Assembly: GCF_031844685.1 (NCBI RefSeq)
Contig: NZ_CP134605.1
Span: forward strand, 1 to 64,000
DNA length: 64,000 nt
Direction: 5' to 3'
Source of the DNA: Streptomyces sp. ITFR-21
GTDB taxonomy: Bacteria > Actinomycetota > Actinomycetes > Streptomycetales > Streptomycetaceae
Below are positions 1-9,776 of this stretch, one piece after another. The notes under the pieces were generated by a model. It saw only the letters and a list, made by a program, of their open reading frames with translations, searched no databases and was not told where the DNA came from. A program made the position numbers and the translations under genes. Position 1 is the first letter of the stretch. Each line of letters begins with the position of its first letter.

Positions 1-305
1 CCCGCGGAGCGGGGACCACAGGGCTGCGCCCTGTGCAAGCGCAGCGGTTCGCTTCGCTCACCGCGCCGTGCGGAGCACGGCGCTCTCCCTTCGCTTCGCT
101 CCGTGAGAGCAGGGAGGCCGGCCGCTTCGCGTCCGGCTGGCCGCGCGATGCGCGGCCGGTGCTGACGGGGTGTCAGGTTCGGGTGTGCGGCTCCTGGCGT
201 GGTGTTGGGGAGCGCGGTGCGCTCCGGGGCGGGGGCGCTGCGCTTCCCCGCTGGGTGGTCCTCGCGGCTGCGCCTTGAGGACCTTGGGGCCCGCTGACGC
301 GGGCC
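1..305. repeat. Streptomyces-type telomere: tandem palindromes at replicon end
   Basis: The window opens with CCCGCGGAGCGGG (1-13), arms of five bases around a GGA loop. This matches palindrome I of the archetypal Streptomyces telomere as I remember it. Palindrome II follows at 17-35, with 8-bp arms and a TGC loop. Further perfect hairpins lie at 63-83 (9-bp arms, GGA loop), 139-157 (8-bp arms, GAT loop) and 288-305 (7-bp arms). Weaker ones lie around 44-64, 86-112 and 259-283. Closely packed palindromes with three-base loops are characteristic of the single-strand 3' overhangs that terminal proteins patch in linear Streptomyces replicons. No convincing gene is seen here. That base 1 is the true physical end is inferred from the exact start with palindrome I. 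Confidence 0.9.
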
Positions 306-447
306 AGGCTGGCTATGAGGGGTGGGGGGCGCTCGTTCGTGTGGGTTCCAGTGTAGCGGGTGCATCACACGGATGCAGCATGTACCGTTGGCGAAAACAC
401 GGGACAGCCACCGGCCACCGGGGCGGGGCGCGAGAAGCGAGGACGCT

Positions 448-2277
448 TTGAATTCGTTGAGCTTCGAAATGCGCCATGAGGCGCGGAAGGAAATCCAACG
501 TGAGGTTACCGGGCTGACGTCGGATCAAATTCACGAACTCTGGGTGGCCGCTCACGGCCTGGAAAAGCAGGACCGACCGGCAGTCAGTACGGAGGAGCGG
601 CTGGCGGCGGTCCGGAGGAACGAACTGAAGCGGCTCTGGAGCTGGATGGCCGACTCGGGGTGGGAGACCTACTCCCCCGAGAACGACCCGGCCGTGGACC
701 GCTGGCAGCAGGAGAGCGAAAAGCTCGCGAACGGTGAAGCCGCAGGGGCGGATCCCGAGGCACGCCCGGTCGGCGGGGCCTACCAGTTGGAGGACGCACG
801 TCGGCGGTACCTAACCACCATCCTGGACAACGCCCTCACGGCCGTGAGCGGCCGTGAGCCGGCCAACCCGGACGCGGAGCAGCTCAGCCTGCTGGACGAC
901 TTCTTCACCCGCGCCGTCGTCTTCCCCGACCCGCACGGCAGCGGCGTACACCCCCGGCCCCACCAGGCCCTCTTCGGCTGGACCAGCGAGCAGCCCTTCA
1001 TCGACCACGCCAGCGACCCCGGCCGGGCCCTGGCCCTGTTCCTGCTGGCCTACCTGGACCACCACGGCACGGCCCTGACGGCGGCCGCCCGCGTCCCTCG
1101 AACGCCCGACACCCAGGCCGCAGCGCACGCTCTGCTTCTCCAGGCCGACGATCAGGACCCGGGCGTGGTCAGTGTTCTGGAGGCGCTGGCCGGCCGGGCC
1201 TGGGACGCCTACGGGATCGCGCTGCGCTACACCGGCGCGGCCGACCAGAACGACCCCGAAGCGACGATGGAGGCGATGCGGCACGCCGTGCAGGCCGTCG
1301 CACGCGGTTTCGCCGCCGCCACCCTCGCCCGGATCGCCGACGACCCCGCCCTGGACCTCACCCTGGACCAGTGCCACTACCTCGACGCCCTGGCCGCCGA
1401 GATCGACCTCGACACCATCGAAGCCCTGGACGGATCCGCCGATCTCCCGCACGAGCGCGCGGATGCCGGCCGGCCCGTCGAAGACTCCACCGCCGACGTC
1501 GCGCTCGCCGAAGGCCGGCGCATCGCCCAACGCGACACAGACGAGGGAGACGAGGGAAGCGAGGCACCCCCGGAGCTGATCGAACAGGTCTCCGCCGTCT
1601 GCGAGCAGCACTTCGCGGCCGTCACCGGCACCAGCTCCCATCCGTGGGAGGCGGAGTCCCGCGAGTTGGTGGGCATCGCGCTGCGGACCGTGCGGCTCGC
1701 GGACCGGGACGCCTACCCGCAGGTCCTTCAGGAGTTCCTGAACGCCAACCGGGCGCGGCTGGAGCGGCTGTGGGCCCGCTACGGGCCGGGCGGGCTGTTC
1801 GCGGAGGAAGGCGTCCTGGTCGTCGACATGGCCGCCTGCTGCGTGCTCTGCGAGCGGATCGAGGCCGTCCCGCTGTGGCTCGAAGGGGTCTGGGCGCAGG
1901 AGGGCCAGGAGGCGAACGCGCTGGAGCGGCTGCACGACGCCTGGCTGTACAACACCAGCGACAAGGACGGCGAGGCGATGACCGCGCCGGAGCAGCCCCC
2001 GACCGGGCGAAGTGCACCTGCCGAGACCGGCCGCGCTGTCGAAGGCGATCCAGTGCGCAGGGTGACGCAGTACCAGACCGCGGGCACCAATGCCCGGTTG
2101 CGGCTGTTCGCGCTGCTGGAGGCGCAGGGCGGGCCCGCGGGCGAGGCGGACGACCTGGTGGCCGCCGTGGAGTGCCGGGGCGGTCGCCGGGGCGCAGAGC
2201 GAGGTGGTGGAGCTGGGCGGGATCAGCGCCGGCTTCCCGGGGTCCGGTGTTCGAGGACGGCTGGGACGAGGGTGTGA
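448..2277 (+). CDS. Subtelomeric hypothetical protein, 3' end frameshifted
   Basis: I do not recognise the family. The reading frame is long, has normal actinobacterial codon bias and starts at TTG 448 behind a GAGGA box at 439-443; ATG 469 is the alternative start. The protein is acidic and largely alpha-helical in character, with no signal peptide or membrane span. After about codon 575 the translation becomes Arg/Gly-rich. Natural-looking sequence resumes in other frames (for example the peptides QSEVVELGGI and EALVGIADRDSS), so one or two indels near 2180 and 2285 have probably cut off the original C-terminus, which may run to about 2460. It is the first gene after the telomere. Function unknown. 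Confidence 0.6.
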   Translation: MNSLSFEMRHEARKEIQREVTGLTSDQIHELWVAAHGLEKQDRPAVSTEERLAAVRRNELKRLWSWMADSGWETYSPENDPAVDRWQQESEKLANGEAAGADPEARPVGGAYQLEDARRRYLTTILDNALTAVSGREPANPDAEQLSLLDDFFTRAVVFPDPHGSGVHPRPHQALFGWTSEQPFIDHASDPGRALALFLLAYLDHHGTALTAAARVPRTPDTQAAAHALLLQADDQDPGVVSVLEALAGRAWDAYGIALRYTGAADQNDPEATMEAMRHAVQAVARGFAAATLARIADDPALDLTLDQCHYLDALAAEIDLDTIEALDGSADLPHERADAGRPVEDSTADVALAEGRRIAQRDTDEGDEGSEAPPELIEQVSAVCEQHFAAVTGTSSHPWEAESRELVGIALRTVRLADRDAYPQVLQEFLNANRARLERLWARYGPGGLFAEEGVLVVDMAACCVLCERIEAVPLWLEGVWAQEGQEANALERLHDAWLYNTSDKDGEAMTAPEQPPTGRSAPAETGRAVEGDPVRRVTQYQTAGTNARLRLFALLEAQGGPAGEADDLVAAVECRGGRRGAERGGGAGRDQRRLPGVRCSRTAGTRV

Positions 2278-2371
2278 CGGCGGCTGATGGGCGAGGCCCT
2301 GGTGGGCATCGCGGACCGGGACTCATCCCGGCACGGCGGCCGCGCCTCGGCCCGGGGGTGTCGAGCTGGCC

Positions 2372-2698
2372 GTGCATCTCGCGGACGTGCGGCAGGATCC
2401 GCGAGCCAGGCTGGAGGAACTGCGGGCGTTCGTACGGCAGAACCCGATCCTGCAACGCACGTCGCCGAACACCATGGGGCGCCGACGCGATATGGTTGCG
2501 CTGGGCGAGGCCGACCGGCTGTGCAGCGCCCGCAGCATCAAGTACGCCACCGGCGACGTCATCGTGTGCACACGCGAGGCCGGCCACTACGAAGGCGACG
2601 GCCCGCGGCGCGCGAGGAACCGGAAGGCTGGCACAAATGCAACGTGGCCACCACCGTTCGACGACCGGCCTTACAACGACCCGCACAAGACCGCCTGA
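2372..2698 (+). pseudogene. Small Cys/His-containing protein, frameshifted
   Basis: This frame gives about 108 residues. The recognisable core carries Cys and His residues arranged as DRLCSAR, then VCTREAGHYEGD. The matching end, PEGWHKCN, appears in a different frame near 2620-2645, so a one-base indel breaks the gene. The Cys/His spacing suggests a small metal-binding domain, but I cannot name a family. The segment before the first Cys (HLADVRQDPRARLEELRAF) may instead be the lost C-terminus of the preceding gene, which would put the true start of this small gene near 2475. Confidence is limited by the broken frames. Confidence 0.35.
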
Positions 2699-2727
2699 AT
2701 TCACGCAACAGGAGGCAAGGAAGATCA

Positions 2728-5460
2728 TCCGCGATTCAGCTCAAGGAACACCAGGTCGAAGCAGAAGGCGGCTTTCCGGAAGTGGGTAGGATTTCCCGCA
2801 AGATCATCCGTGCCCGCGCAGAAGGAACCGAGGCTGTCGCCGTGTGAGCGACCAGTTCCGACAAGACGATCTACGCCGCTGCGACGCCCGCTGGAGTCTT
2901 GCCCGGACAGCCGGATCTTCCTCAACCGTGCCCACGTTGGACCTGCTGGTGCAGACCGCCCAGGCGTGGCGGGCGGAAGGCCACCGCCCACGGTGGTCGC
3001 GGTGGCCTTCCTGGAGAACGACGCGGTGCTGAACGAGCTGGGAGTGCGCAATCCACCACCAACCCGATCCAGCTCGCCCTGTGGGCCCGGGTCCGGACCG
3101 GTCGACCTGGTGTTCGCCACGTACGCCTCCCTGGTGGACCAGTACGACCCTGGAGGACATGACCGGTCGGCGTAGGGTCCGCCGGGCCACTGGAGGCCGC
3201 CCTGCTGGGCGGAGACCAGCTCTACATGGACAGCGGCGTGAACGGCTTCAACCTGTCCATCGTGGACGAAGCCCGCAGAACTATCGGGGACATGGCGCGG
3301 CCATGGGCGACGATCCACGACAACGCCCGCATCCCCGCGGACTTCCGCCTCTACCTCACCGCCACACCCCGCACCCTGGCCGCGCCCCGGCCGCAGAAGG
3401 GCGCCGGCGGCAAGGAGCTGGAGATCGCGAGCATGATCAGCACCCCGGAGGGCTACCTTCGGGCTCTGGCTTCTCCGGTGCGGAACTGGGGCTGTCGGAG
3501 GCGGTGGAGAGGGGATCCTGGCCGGGTTCGAGATCGACGTCCTGGAGATCGAGGACCCCGACTACTTCGTGGGCCTGTCGCAGGAGGCCAGGCGAGGCCG
3601 GCGTCTCGCGCTGCTCCAAGCCGCCCTGCTGGGCAAGCACGCCTTCCCCCTCAACCTCCGCACCGGAGACGTTTCACCAGCGGGTCGAGCGCGCAGCGGC
3701 GTTCGCCGACAAGCTGCCGGAGACGGCTGCGCCGACCTGTATCAGGACACCGTCGACGACCACGCCTTGGAGCAGGCCGACGAGCGCCCGCCCTCCCCGC
3801 TGGGCGCCGAGCCGGACGACCTGTGGACCGGCCGCCACGTCCCCTCGGACCGGGCCTGGTCGTGGTGGCTGTGCGGCGACCACACCGTCGCCGAACCCGC
3901 CGCGAGGGCCACCTGCGCCAGTTCGCCGACGGCACCGACGCCGCCGGCCGCCAGATCCACCGCGCCTTCCTCGCATCCGTTCGCGTCCTCGGCGAAGGCG
4001 TCGGCATCGTGGGCACCCGGGGCGTCGAGGCGATCTGCTTCGCCGACAGCCGCGGCACCGCCGTCGAGATCATCCAGAGTATCCGGCCGCGCCCTGAGCC
4101 CCAGCCCCGACGCCTCCACCAAAACCGCCCGCATCATCGTCCCCTTCGTCCTCGAACCCGGCGAGAACCCCACCGACGCTGTGTCGCCAGCGCGTCGTTC
4201 CGCCCCGCCGCGGACGTCCTCCAGTACTCCCCTCCCACGACGTCCGCCTCGTCGAGCAGCTCGCCTCGCACGCCCTCACCCGCAGCCGCAAGCAGAGCAA
4301 GATCCACGTCAAACAGGACGCGGCGATGCCAGACCACCTGCGCCGGCGGCAAGGCGACGGCGAAGACCAGGAGCAGCACGGTCCCGGCGCGCGGCAGCCG
4401 AGTCAGCTCTACTGAACTTCGCCACCCCGAGGACGCCGGCAACGATCGCGATGTTCCTGCGGACCCGGAGTCTCCGCGCCCGACTCGCTGGTGTGGCTCC
4501 AGGAGCTAGCAAGCCCTCCGCCGCTGGCAAGCCGAGAACAAGATCACCGGCCTGCACGCCGACTCGCGTCCGACGTGGAGACCGAAGTCGCCGCCACCCT
4601 GGACTTCCGCTGAGCAGCAGGGTACACCAGCAGCGCAGGGCCCACCGGGCCGGGGAGCTGGAACCGCGCCGCAAGGAGCTGCTGGACGAGCCGACGGCCT
4701 GGATGGTCTCAGAACCCGGCCAGGAAAGCCTGGGAGAACAAACTGAGCGCCTTCCGGTCCTACCGGCGTACCACCCGCAACTCGCACCCCGACAAGACGC
4801 CGTATGGGACGATCCGGCCGGCAGCGGGCCTGCAGCAATGCCGATCGAGCAGCACCTCGCCAACCTCCGCCGCAAGGGCGGCCTGGAGCAAAGACCCGGA
4901 ACGGAGCCCGAGCGCGCGGCGCGCCTCGCCGATGATCGACCCCGACTGGAACTTCACCCCTGACCACTGGATTGGCAACGCTACTACCGCGTCCTGGCCG
5001 AGGTCGCCGCGGACGAACCCGGCGGCGTCCTCCCCGACATCCAACCCGGCGTCACCTGGGACGGCGACCATATCGCGCAGATGGCTCCAACGCCAGAAGC
5101 AACCGACCACCCTGGCACAGCTCGCCCCCGAGCATGCAGCAACAGCTCACCGGACTCGGCCTGCAGCCCACCCCGACACCGTCACCCGCCCCAGCAACCG
5201 CAAGCGCATGCAGGCACGAGGCAGAGGCCAGCGTGCCTTCCAGCACGGTCCTGACCGCCCTCACACAGTGGGGTCGAGGGAGCAGGCCAGCGGGCGGCAA
5301 CCGCGGACACAGCGAGGTGATGCAGTAGACGGTCAGGTGGAGGGCCGAGCCGGTGGTCGTGAAGCTCGGCGTGTGGATCTCCAACACCAAACACACGACG
5401 CGACAAACTCCACCAGCGAACAGCTCCACGCGCGCGAACGCCGTGCATGAACAGGCCTGG
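2728..5460 (+). pseudogene. TtrA-like telomere-proximal helicase, multiply frameshifted
   Basis: Pieces of one DEAD/DEAH-type superfamily 2 helicase with C-terminal helicase-associated repeats follow in order, but in changing frames: IQLKEHQVEA at the N-terminus, VPTLDLLVQTAQAW, VFATYASLVD, a degraded DEAH box (IVDEARRTIGD, about 3259), RIPADFRLYLTATPR, FHQRVE, SVRVLGEGV with RGVEAICFADSRG, ARIIVPFVLEPGENPTD, then helicase-associated repeats (YRVLAEV, GVLPDIQPGVTWDGD) and VVVKLGVWISNTK near 5360. Intact family members have roughly 850-900 residues, which fits the 2.7-kb span. Such helicases sit next to Streptomyces telomeres (ttrA on linear replicons, linked to conjugal transfer). At least eight frame changes make it non-functional as written, and the DEAH histidine is Arg here. 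Confidence 0.8.
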
Positions 5461-5839
5461 CCGTGAGCGCACGGGACCGCCGGGGCAGAGCCGCAGCCGC
5501 ACTGCGTCACGCCGGGCACGCGTCCCGGCCGGTCCGCCAGCGGGCGCGCCCGCAGACACCTCCCGAGGGCGCGGGCAGGGCGGCAGCGAATCCGCTCCCC
5601 CGGGTGTGCCCACGGGCCCAGTCCCGGGCCGGCCAGCCCTGGATGGCCGGGTGGGCAGGAGGCCCTGGCGTCGCAGGCGCCGGGGTCCGGCGGAGCCTGC
5701 GGAAAGCCGGTGCGCCGCGGCGCGCCCGCGCTTAGGCTGGCCGTGCCGCGGGAGTGAGACATCCGCCCGGCACAACCCAGAAGGACTTCACTGAGCGGCC
5801 GCCGTTCCCCTTCCTGCGGGCTGGAGGGCCAAGGCCGCG

Positions 5840-6840
5840 CAGGAGCACCTGCTGCATGACCACTTCGATTCGGCTGGTGGAAACGGCGGCCCAGGCGGTT
5901 TCGCCCACGCCATCGTCGCGGCCTTCGAGAACATCATCGAGGCCCTGGAGACGGCGCAGCCCGAGCTGCTCGTCAGCGTGCGCTATGACTTCCGCACAGC
6001 CTCCACCCTCGACGACCTGCTGATCACCGGCGAGCCGAGATGGTCGCCGGGGCGCCGAGCTCGCCCGCGCCGGGATTCCCCTTCGACCTGGACCCCGCAA
6101 CGGCGCCACCGAGCCCGACCTGATGCTGCGCGACATCAACCTCGCCATCGAGGTCAAGGCCCGCCGCCTGGACGGCGTGGAGGACCCTCGCGAGGAACTG
6201 CAGACCGCGCTCGCTGAGAGTCATGCCAGCGGCCACCTGATCGGCAGTCAGGACCGACTCCCGGCCCCTGCAGATCAAGCAGATCAAGCGGGACAAGGTG
6301 GTCCAGGAGACCGTCCAGCGGCTGCGCAGCACCTGGACTACGCGCACCGCGGTGACCGCCGTGGACCAGCCGCCCCTGGTCGGTCCGCAAGCGCCTCCTG
6401 ATCCGCGTCGACGCTCCTGCCAGCCGGCCTTACAGGAAAATCGCACATCACCGTCACCAGCGGCATCTAGGGCGCGGAGCCAGGCCCGCACCGCCGGACG
6501 TGGAGGACCAGGTGCGGGCCGCCCTGAAAGACGACCAGTAGCTCCGCCTGCCAGGCACCAGGCCCACCATCCTCCTGCTCGACATCGCCCGCACCAGCCT
6601 GGCCCGCATCCGCACCGGGCGGATGTGGGTCCAGCGCCTGGCGCAGCAACGCTACTGCCCGACTCGGCCCCGTTCATCGGCGTCGCCGTCATGACGCCGA
6701 CCCTCAACGACCCCGACGTGGGCACCTCCCTCGGCGTCCACGCCAACCTGTCCGACGCCAACCGTGTGTACCGCCGTGAACAACCTCGCCTCAGCGTGCG
6801 GAACGCATCCTGACCCGGTGACCACACGCCGCGTACTCAG
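5840..6840 (+). pseudogene. PD-(D/E)XK nuclease-like hypothetical protein, decayed
   Basis: Readable protein runs through shifting frames: AHAIVAAFENIIEALETAQP and VSVRYDFRTASTLDDLL (5910-6030), then FDLDP and EPDLMLRDINLAIEVKARRL (6085-6175), EELQTALAE, QIKQIKRDKVVQETVQRL (6265-6320), TILLLDIARTSLARIRTG (6568-6620), and FIGVAVMTPTLNDPDVGTS (6673-6730). The string PDL...IEVKA has the order of a PD-(D/E)XK nuclease active site, with the EVK on a hydrophobic strand. I do not know the family name. At least four indels break the gene. It follows the helicase remnant on the same strand and belongs to the same subtelomeric block. Confidence 0.45.
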
Positions 6841-7087
6841 AATCGTCCAGCGCCTGCTGGCTGTGGGCGTGTCTAAAAGTCAGCGCCAGGTGTGAGGACC
6901 AGGTCGTGGAAGGGTCGCAGTCGAGGCGGCCAGTACAACCGGTCTGTGGAGGACCGTGCGCCTGTAGGCCGGCCCGGGGCCGCCAGATCCTTCGGTTGGG
7001 CAATAACGTGATGGCCCAGGGTGGTGCCTGCCCATGCGGTACCACCCCGATTGCAGCTCGATCAGCGAGGGCCGGCGTTGCCCAGGC
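6841..7087. other. Intergenic stretch with no supported gene
   Basis: Short open frames on both strands lack family features and codon bias. The bases around 6868-6895 (GTGTCTAAAAGTCAG) look like the outer end of an insertion sequence, but no partner end is visible. Part of the C-terminus of the leftward GIY-YIG gene could extend into this stretch through another frameshift. Confidence 0.3.
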
Positions 7088-7460
7088 TTACATCCGTCGC
7101 TGGTGTCCTCCAGGACGACCGAGCAACACCCCGACGCGAGACTCGTGCGGAGCACGGCGGGAGCGCCCCAGCACCTCGCGCAGCGGCAGCTCGACTACGG
7201 CAACCCAGCTGCGGCGCTTCTCCGGTTCGCTCAGGTGCTCACCGAGCCGGGCACCGATCGCGGACGGCGTATGGAACCGGTCGGCCATCCCGACGTAAAG
7301 GATTTCCTGGGCATGGCCGAGAGCGATGTACAGACCGACGTGGTGGAGCAGTGCTGCCGTGCTTTCCCCACAGCGTACGTATCTGCGGCTGGGAGATGAC
7401 CAGGTCGTCTCCGAGGAGTTCGACAACCGCCCTGGACACGGTGGTGGTCCAGCGCAGCAT
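7088..7460 (-). pseudogene. GIY-YIG domain protein, one frameshift
   Basis: The ATG at 7460-7458 overlaps the stop of the upstream gene as TGATG, implying translational coupling. The first about 35 codons (LRWTTTVSRAVVELLGDDLV) read in one frame. Near 7345 the frame changes, and the following residues carry the GIY-YIG hallmarks: GLYIAL, then ILYVG about 11 residues later, then IGARLGEHL with the conserved Arg. GIY-YIG domains are small nuclease folds found in homing endonucleases, UvrC and restriction or mobile-element proteins. The C-terminal metal-binding Glu is not evident. Whether the break is real or a sequencing indel decides whether this is a live nuclease. Confidence 0.6.
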
Positions 7461-9449
7461 CACTCCTCCTTCAGGTTGGCCAGCGAGCCGACCATCATCA
7501 TGGCCTGGGCGCTGATCACGGGCTTCCACGCCTGCGAGACCTTGCCGCCCTCCCCGAGGTACTTGGTGTAGTTGTTGATGGCGGTCTGCGAGTCGGTCAC
7601 GGCGTCGCTGATCTTCAGTTCATAGTCACTGTTTTCCAGCAGCTGCGTCTGGTTCTTCTTGAGCTTCCACTGGTCCCGCAGCCACTCGTCCGTCACGGGC
7701 GAGATCTGACCTGTGGCGGATCGTTTCGGCTCGTAGCGAGTTCCCGGCGCCGGGAGATCCTGGCTGACCTGCGGAAGCTCCTGCTTGCCGTCGAAGGTCC
7801 AGTACGTCTCGACGATGGCCTCGCACTGACGGCGTCCCCACGCGTGGATCGCCGTGGACTTGTCAGTCACCATGCGGTTGACGAAAGTGGATGCCTGGCC
7901 TCGCGCGCGGGTGGCCTCCTGGGCACCGTAGGCGCCCTGGAGGGCTCCAGCTGCCGTGGCCGCGATCAGGGTGCGGATCCGGGCTTCGGCCAGCGCCTGC
8001 TTGCCGATGGGGGTGTTCGGGTTCGCAGGTGATGCCGTCCATTACCTCGGAGATGGGCCGCCAGACAGGGGCCGGCGGCAGTGCCGAGCTTCCGACCAGC
8101 AGGGACTGGGCCGCGGCGGTGTGGTAACCCGGCTTCGCGGTCGGCAGGGCGCGGTGCACGAGGTGCGCGACGACGCTGCCGCGGCGCTTGCCGGCCCGGG
8201 TCGAAGGACCGATGCCGTCCATGTCCAGGTCGCTGTAGACGTTCTTGGCGGCGGTGCTGGCGCGGCTGAAGGCCCATACCGCCATGAGGGCCAGGTACTC
8301 CAGCTCCATGCCGTCAGGGCGGTCGGACGGCATCTTCATGTACCTGACGATGGCTGCTCCGTACACCGGTACCTGGTCGAAGATGCCTGCCTCGGCGAGC
8401 CGGCCAAGGGCGTGCTCAGCCAGGCGCGAGACCTTGGCTCCTTCTCGGAGTTCCTCGGGGTCGCTGTGCACGGTCTCGTAGCGGCGGGTGAGCGAGGCCG
8501 TGTAGTCGCGCGGGCCGGGGCCCGTGTATCGGGCTCCGATGACGACCTGCGCGGTCGTGGTCCAGCTGTGCACGGCAGCCAGCGCCCTGTCTGCCCGGAC
8601 CTGCACCGTGCGAACACCACGGTAGGACACCTCGACGTCAAGGACGTCGTCCGAGGTCTTCGCGGAGAGGAGCTGCTCCCGCGCCTGGCGGAGGCACGGG
8701 ATGAGCGTGTCGATGACGCGCTCCTGCTCGGCCTTCTCCAGCATGGTGAAGCCGTAGAGCTCGAAGGGGAGCCCCAGAGCAGCAGCGAACCGAACCAGGG
8801 CCTCGAACTTCATGCCGGCGCGACCGTGGCCGTCGATGGGCGTGATCCCGTGTGCTAGGGAGTTGCCCTGATTGTCCACGATCCGCAGGAGAGCACCCTC
8901 GATCGGGCGCCGCTGTCCTTCGGTGGTTACCGTACGGATTGTGCGGTTCGGGGAGGAACTGGTGACCTGCCGGATCGTCCACCGCTGGCGCTCGGCGGGA
9001 CGGTCGAGCGCGCGGGGCCCGTCGCTGCACACCTGCAACACGGAGGAGTCCGCGGCGCTCTGGACGGCCGGGCTGAAGGGCACGGCACCGAGTTCGTCGC
9101 CGGTTCCGCTGTAGTCGCTGCTCTCCTCGTCGCGGACGTTGGAGACCATGAGGCCGAAGAGCGTGAGAATCCGGATGGGCGGCGTGATGATCTGCTTGTA
9201 GCCGCCGAGCACGCCACCGTCGAAATAGTGGAGTTCGCCGTCCGAGCCGAGGTCCTGGGCGAAGAGGCTCTTGACGGGGCCAGGCGATTCGGCGGCGCGG
9301 GCGAGGAGGAGCAGCCCGTCTTCGTCGGGCTGGCAGTCCGACTGGCTGATGATCGGGCTACGCCGGATCGCAGCGGCCAGGCTGCGGGTTCCGTTGGCGG
9401 GCGCGCGGTCCCGGATCTCGGGCAGGGTGGACACGTCAAACGAAGTCAT
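7460..9449 (-). pseudogene. Large unknown protein (about 660 aa), single frameshift
   Basis: Start ATG 9449 follows AGGAAG about 11 bases upstream. Codons run unbroken to about 8030. There the frame slips in a run of C (around 8012), and the protein continues as NTPIGKQALAEARIRTLIA to the stop at 7460, so the two halves are one gene. Near residue 205 the string PIDGHGRAGM resembles the Asp-Gly-x-x-Arg core of ParB/DGQHR-type proteins, but the match is weak. No membrane span or signal peptide is seen. It is translationally coupled to the GIY-YIG gene downstream, so the two probably work together, perhaps in DNA modification or defence. Function otherwise unknown. Confidence 0.55.
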
Positions 9450-9776
9450 TGAGTCGGCAGCTTCCTGCGTTTCGTGAGGTGAGGCACGCAGGAAGGCCCT
9501 GCGCTCCCGGATCAGGCGGATCCCGGCCGTAGCCGGACCTGCGCCATGCACCGGCCGCGCACGGTGAGCGAAGGGGCGATTCCGGCCTTGACCGGACCTG
9601 GCGATCCCTCACACAACCCGTACGGGGCGCGATTCCAATCACCCTAGCGCCAGCCACCGACAGTTGATGCCGGAATTTCGAACTCGTCCTCGACCGAAGC
9701 AGATCCATCCTTCCGAGATGGGCCGAGGGTGCCCGGGGCGGCGCAGACACGTCATGTGCGGTCGGGTTGCCGGATC
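9450..9776. other. Intergenic region upstream of the 660-codon gene
   Basis: About 330 bases lie between two leftward genes. I see no coding signal. The part near 9600-9670 is relatively AT-richer (ATTCCAATCACCCTAG) and is the likely promoter for the downstream leftward gene. No clear terminator hairpin was found for the patatin gene. Confidence 0.35.

Noticed and set aside
811-1935. 374-codon antisense frame under the first gene
   Set aside because: Gly/Val/Gln-rich mirror of the forward frame; no ribosome site or family features.
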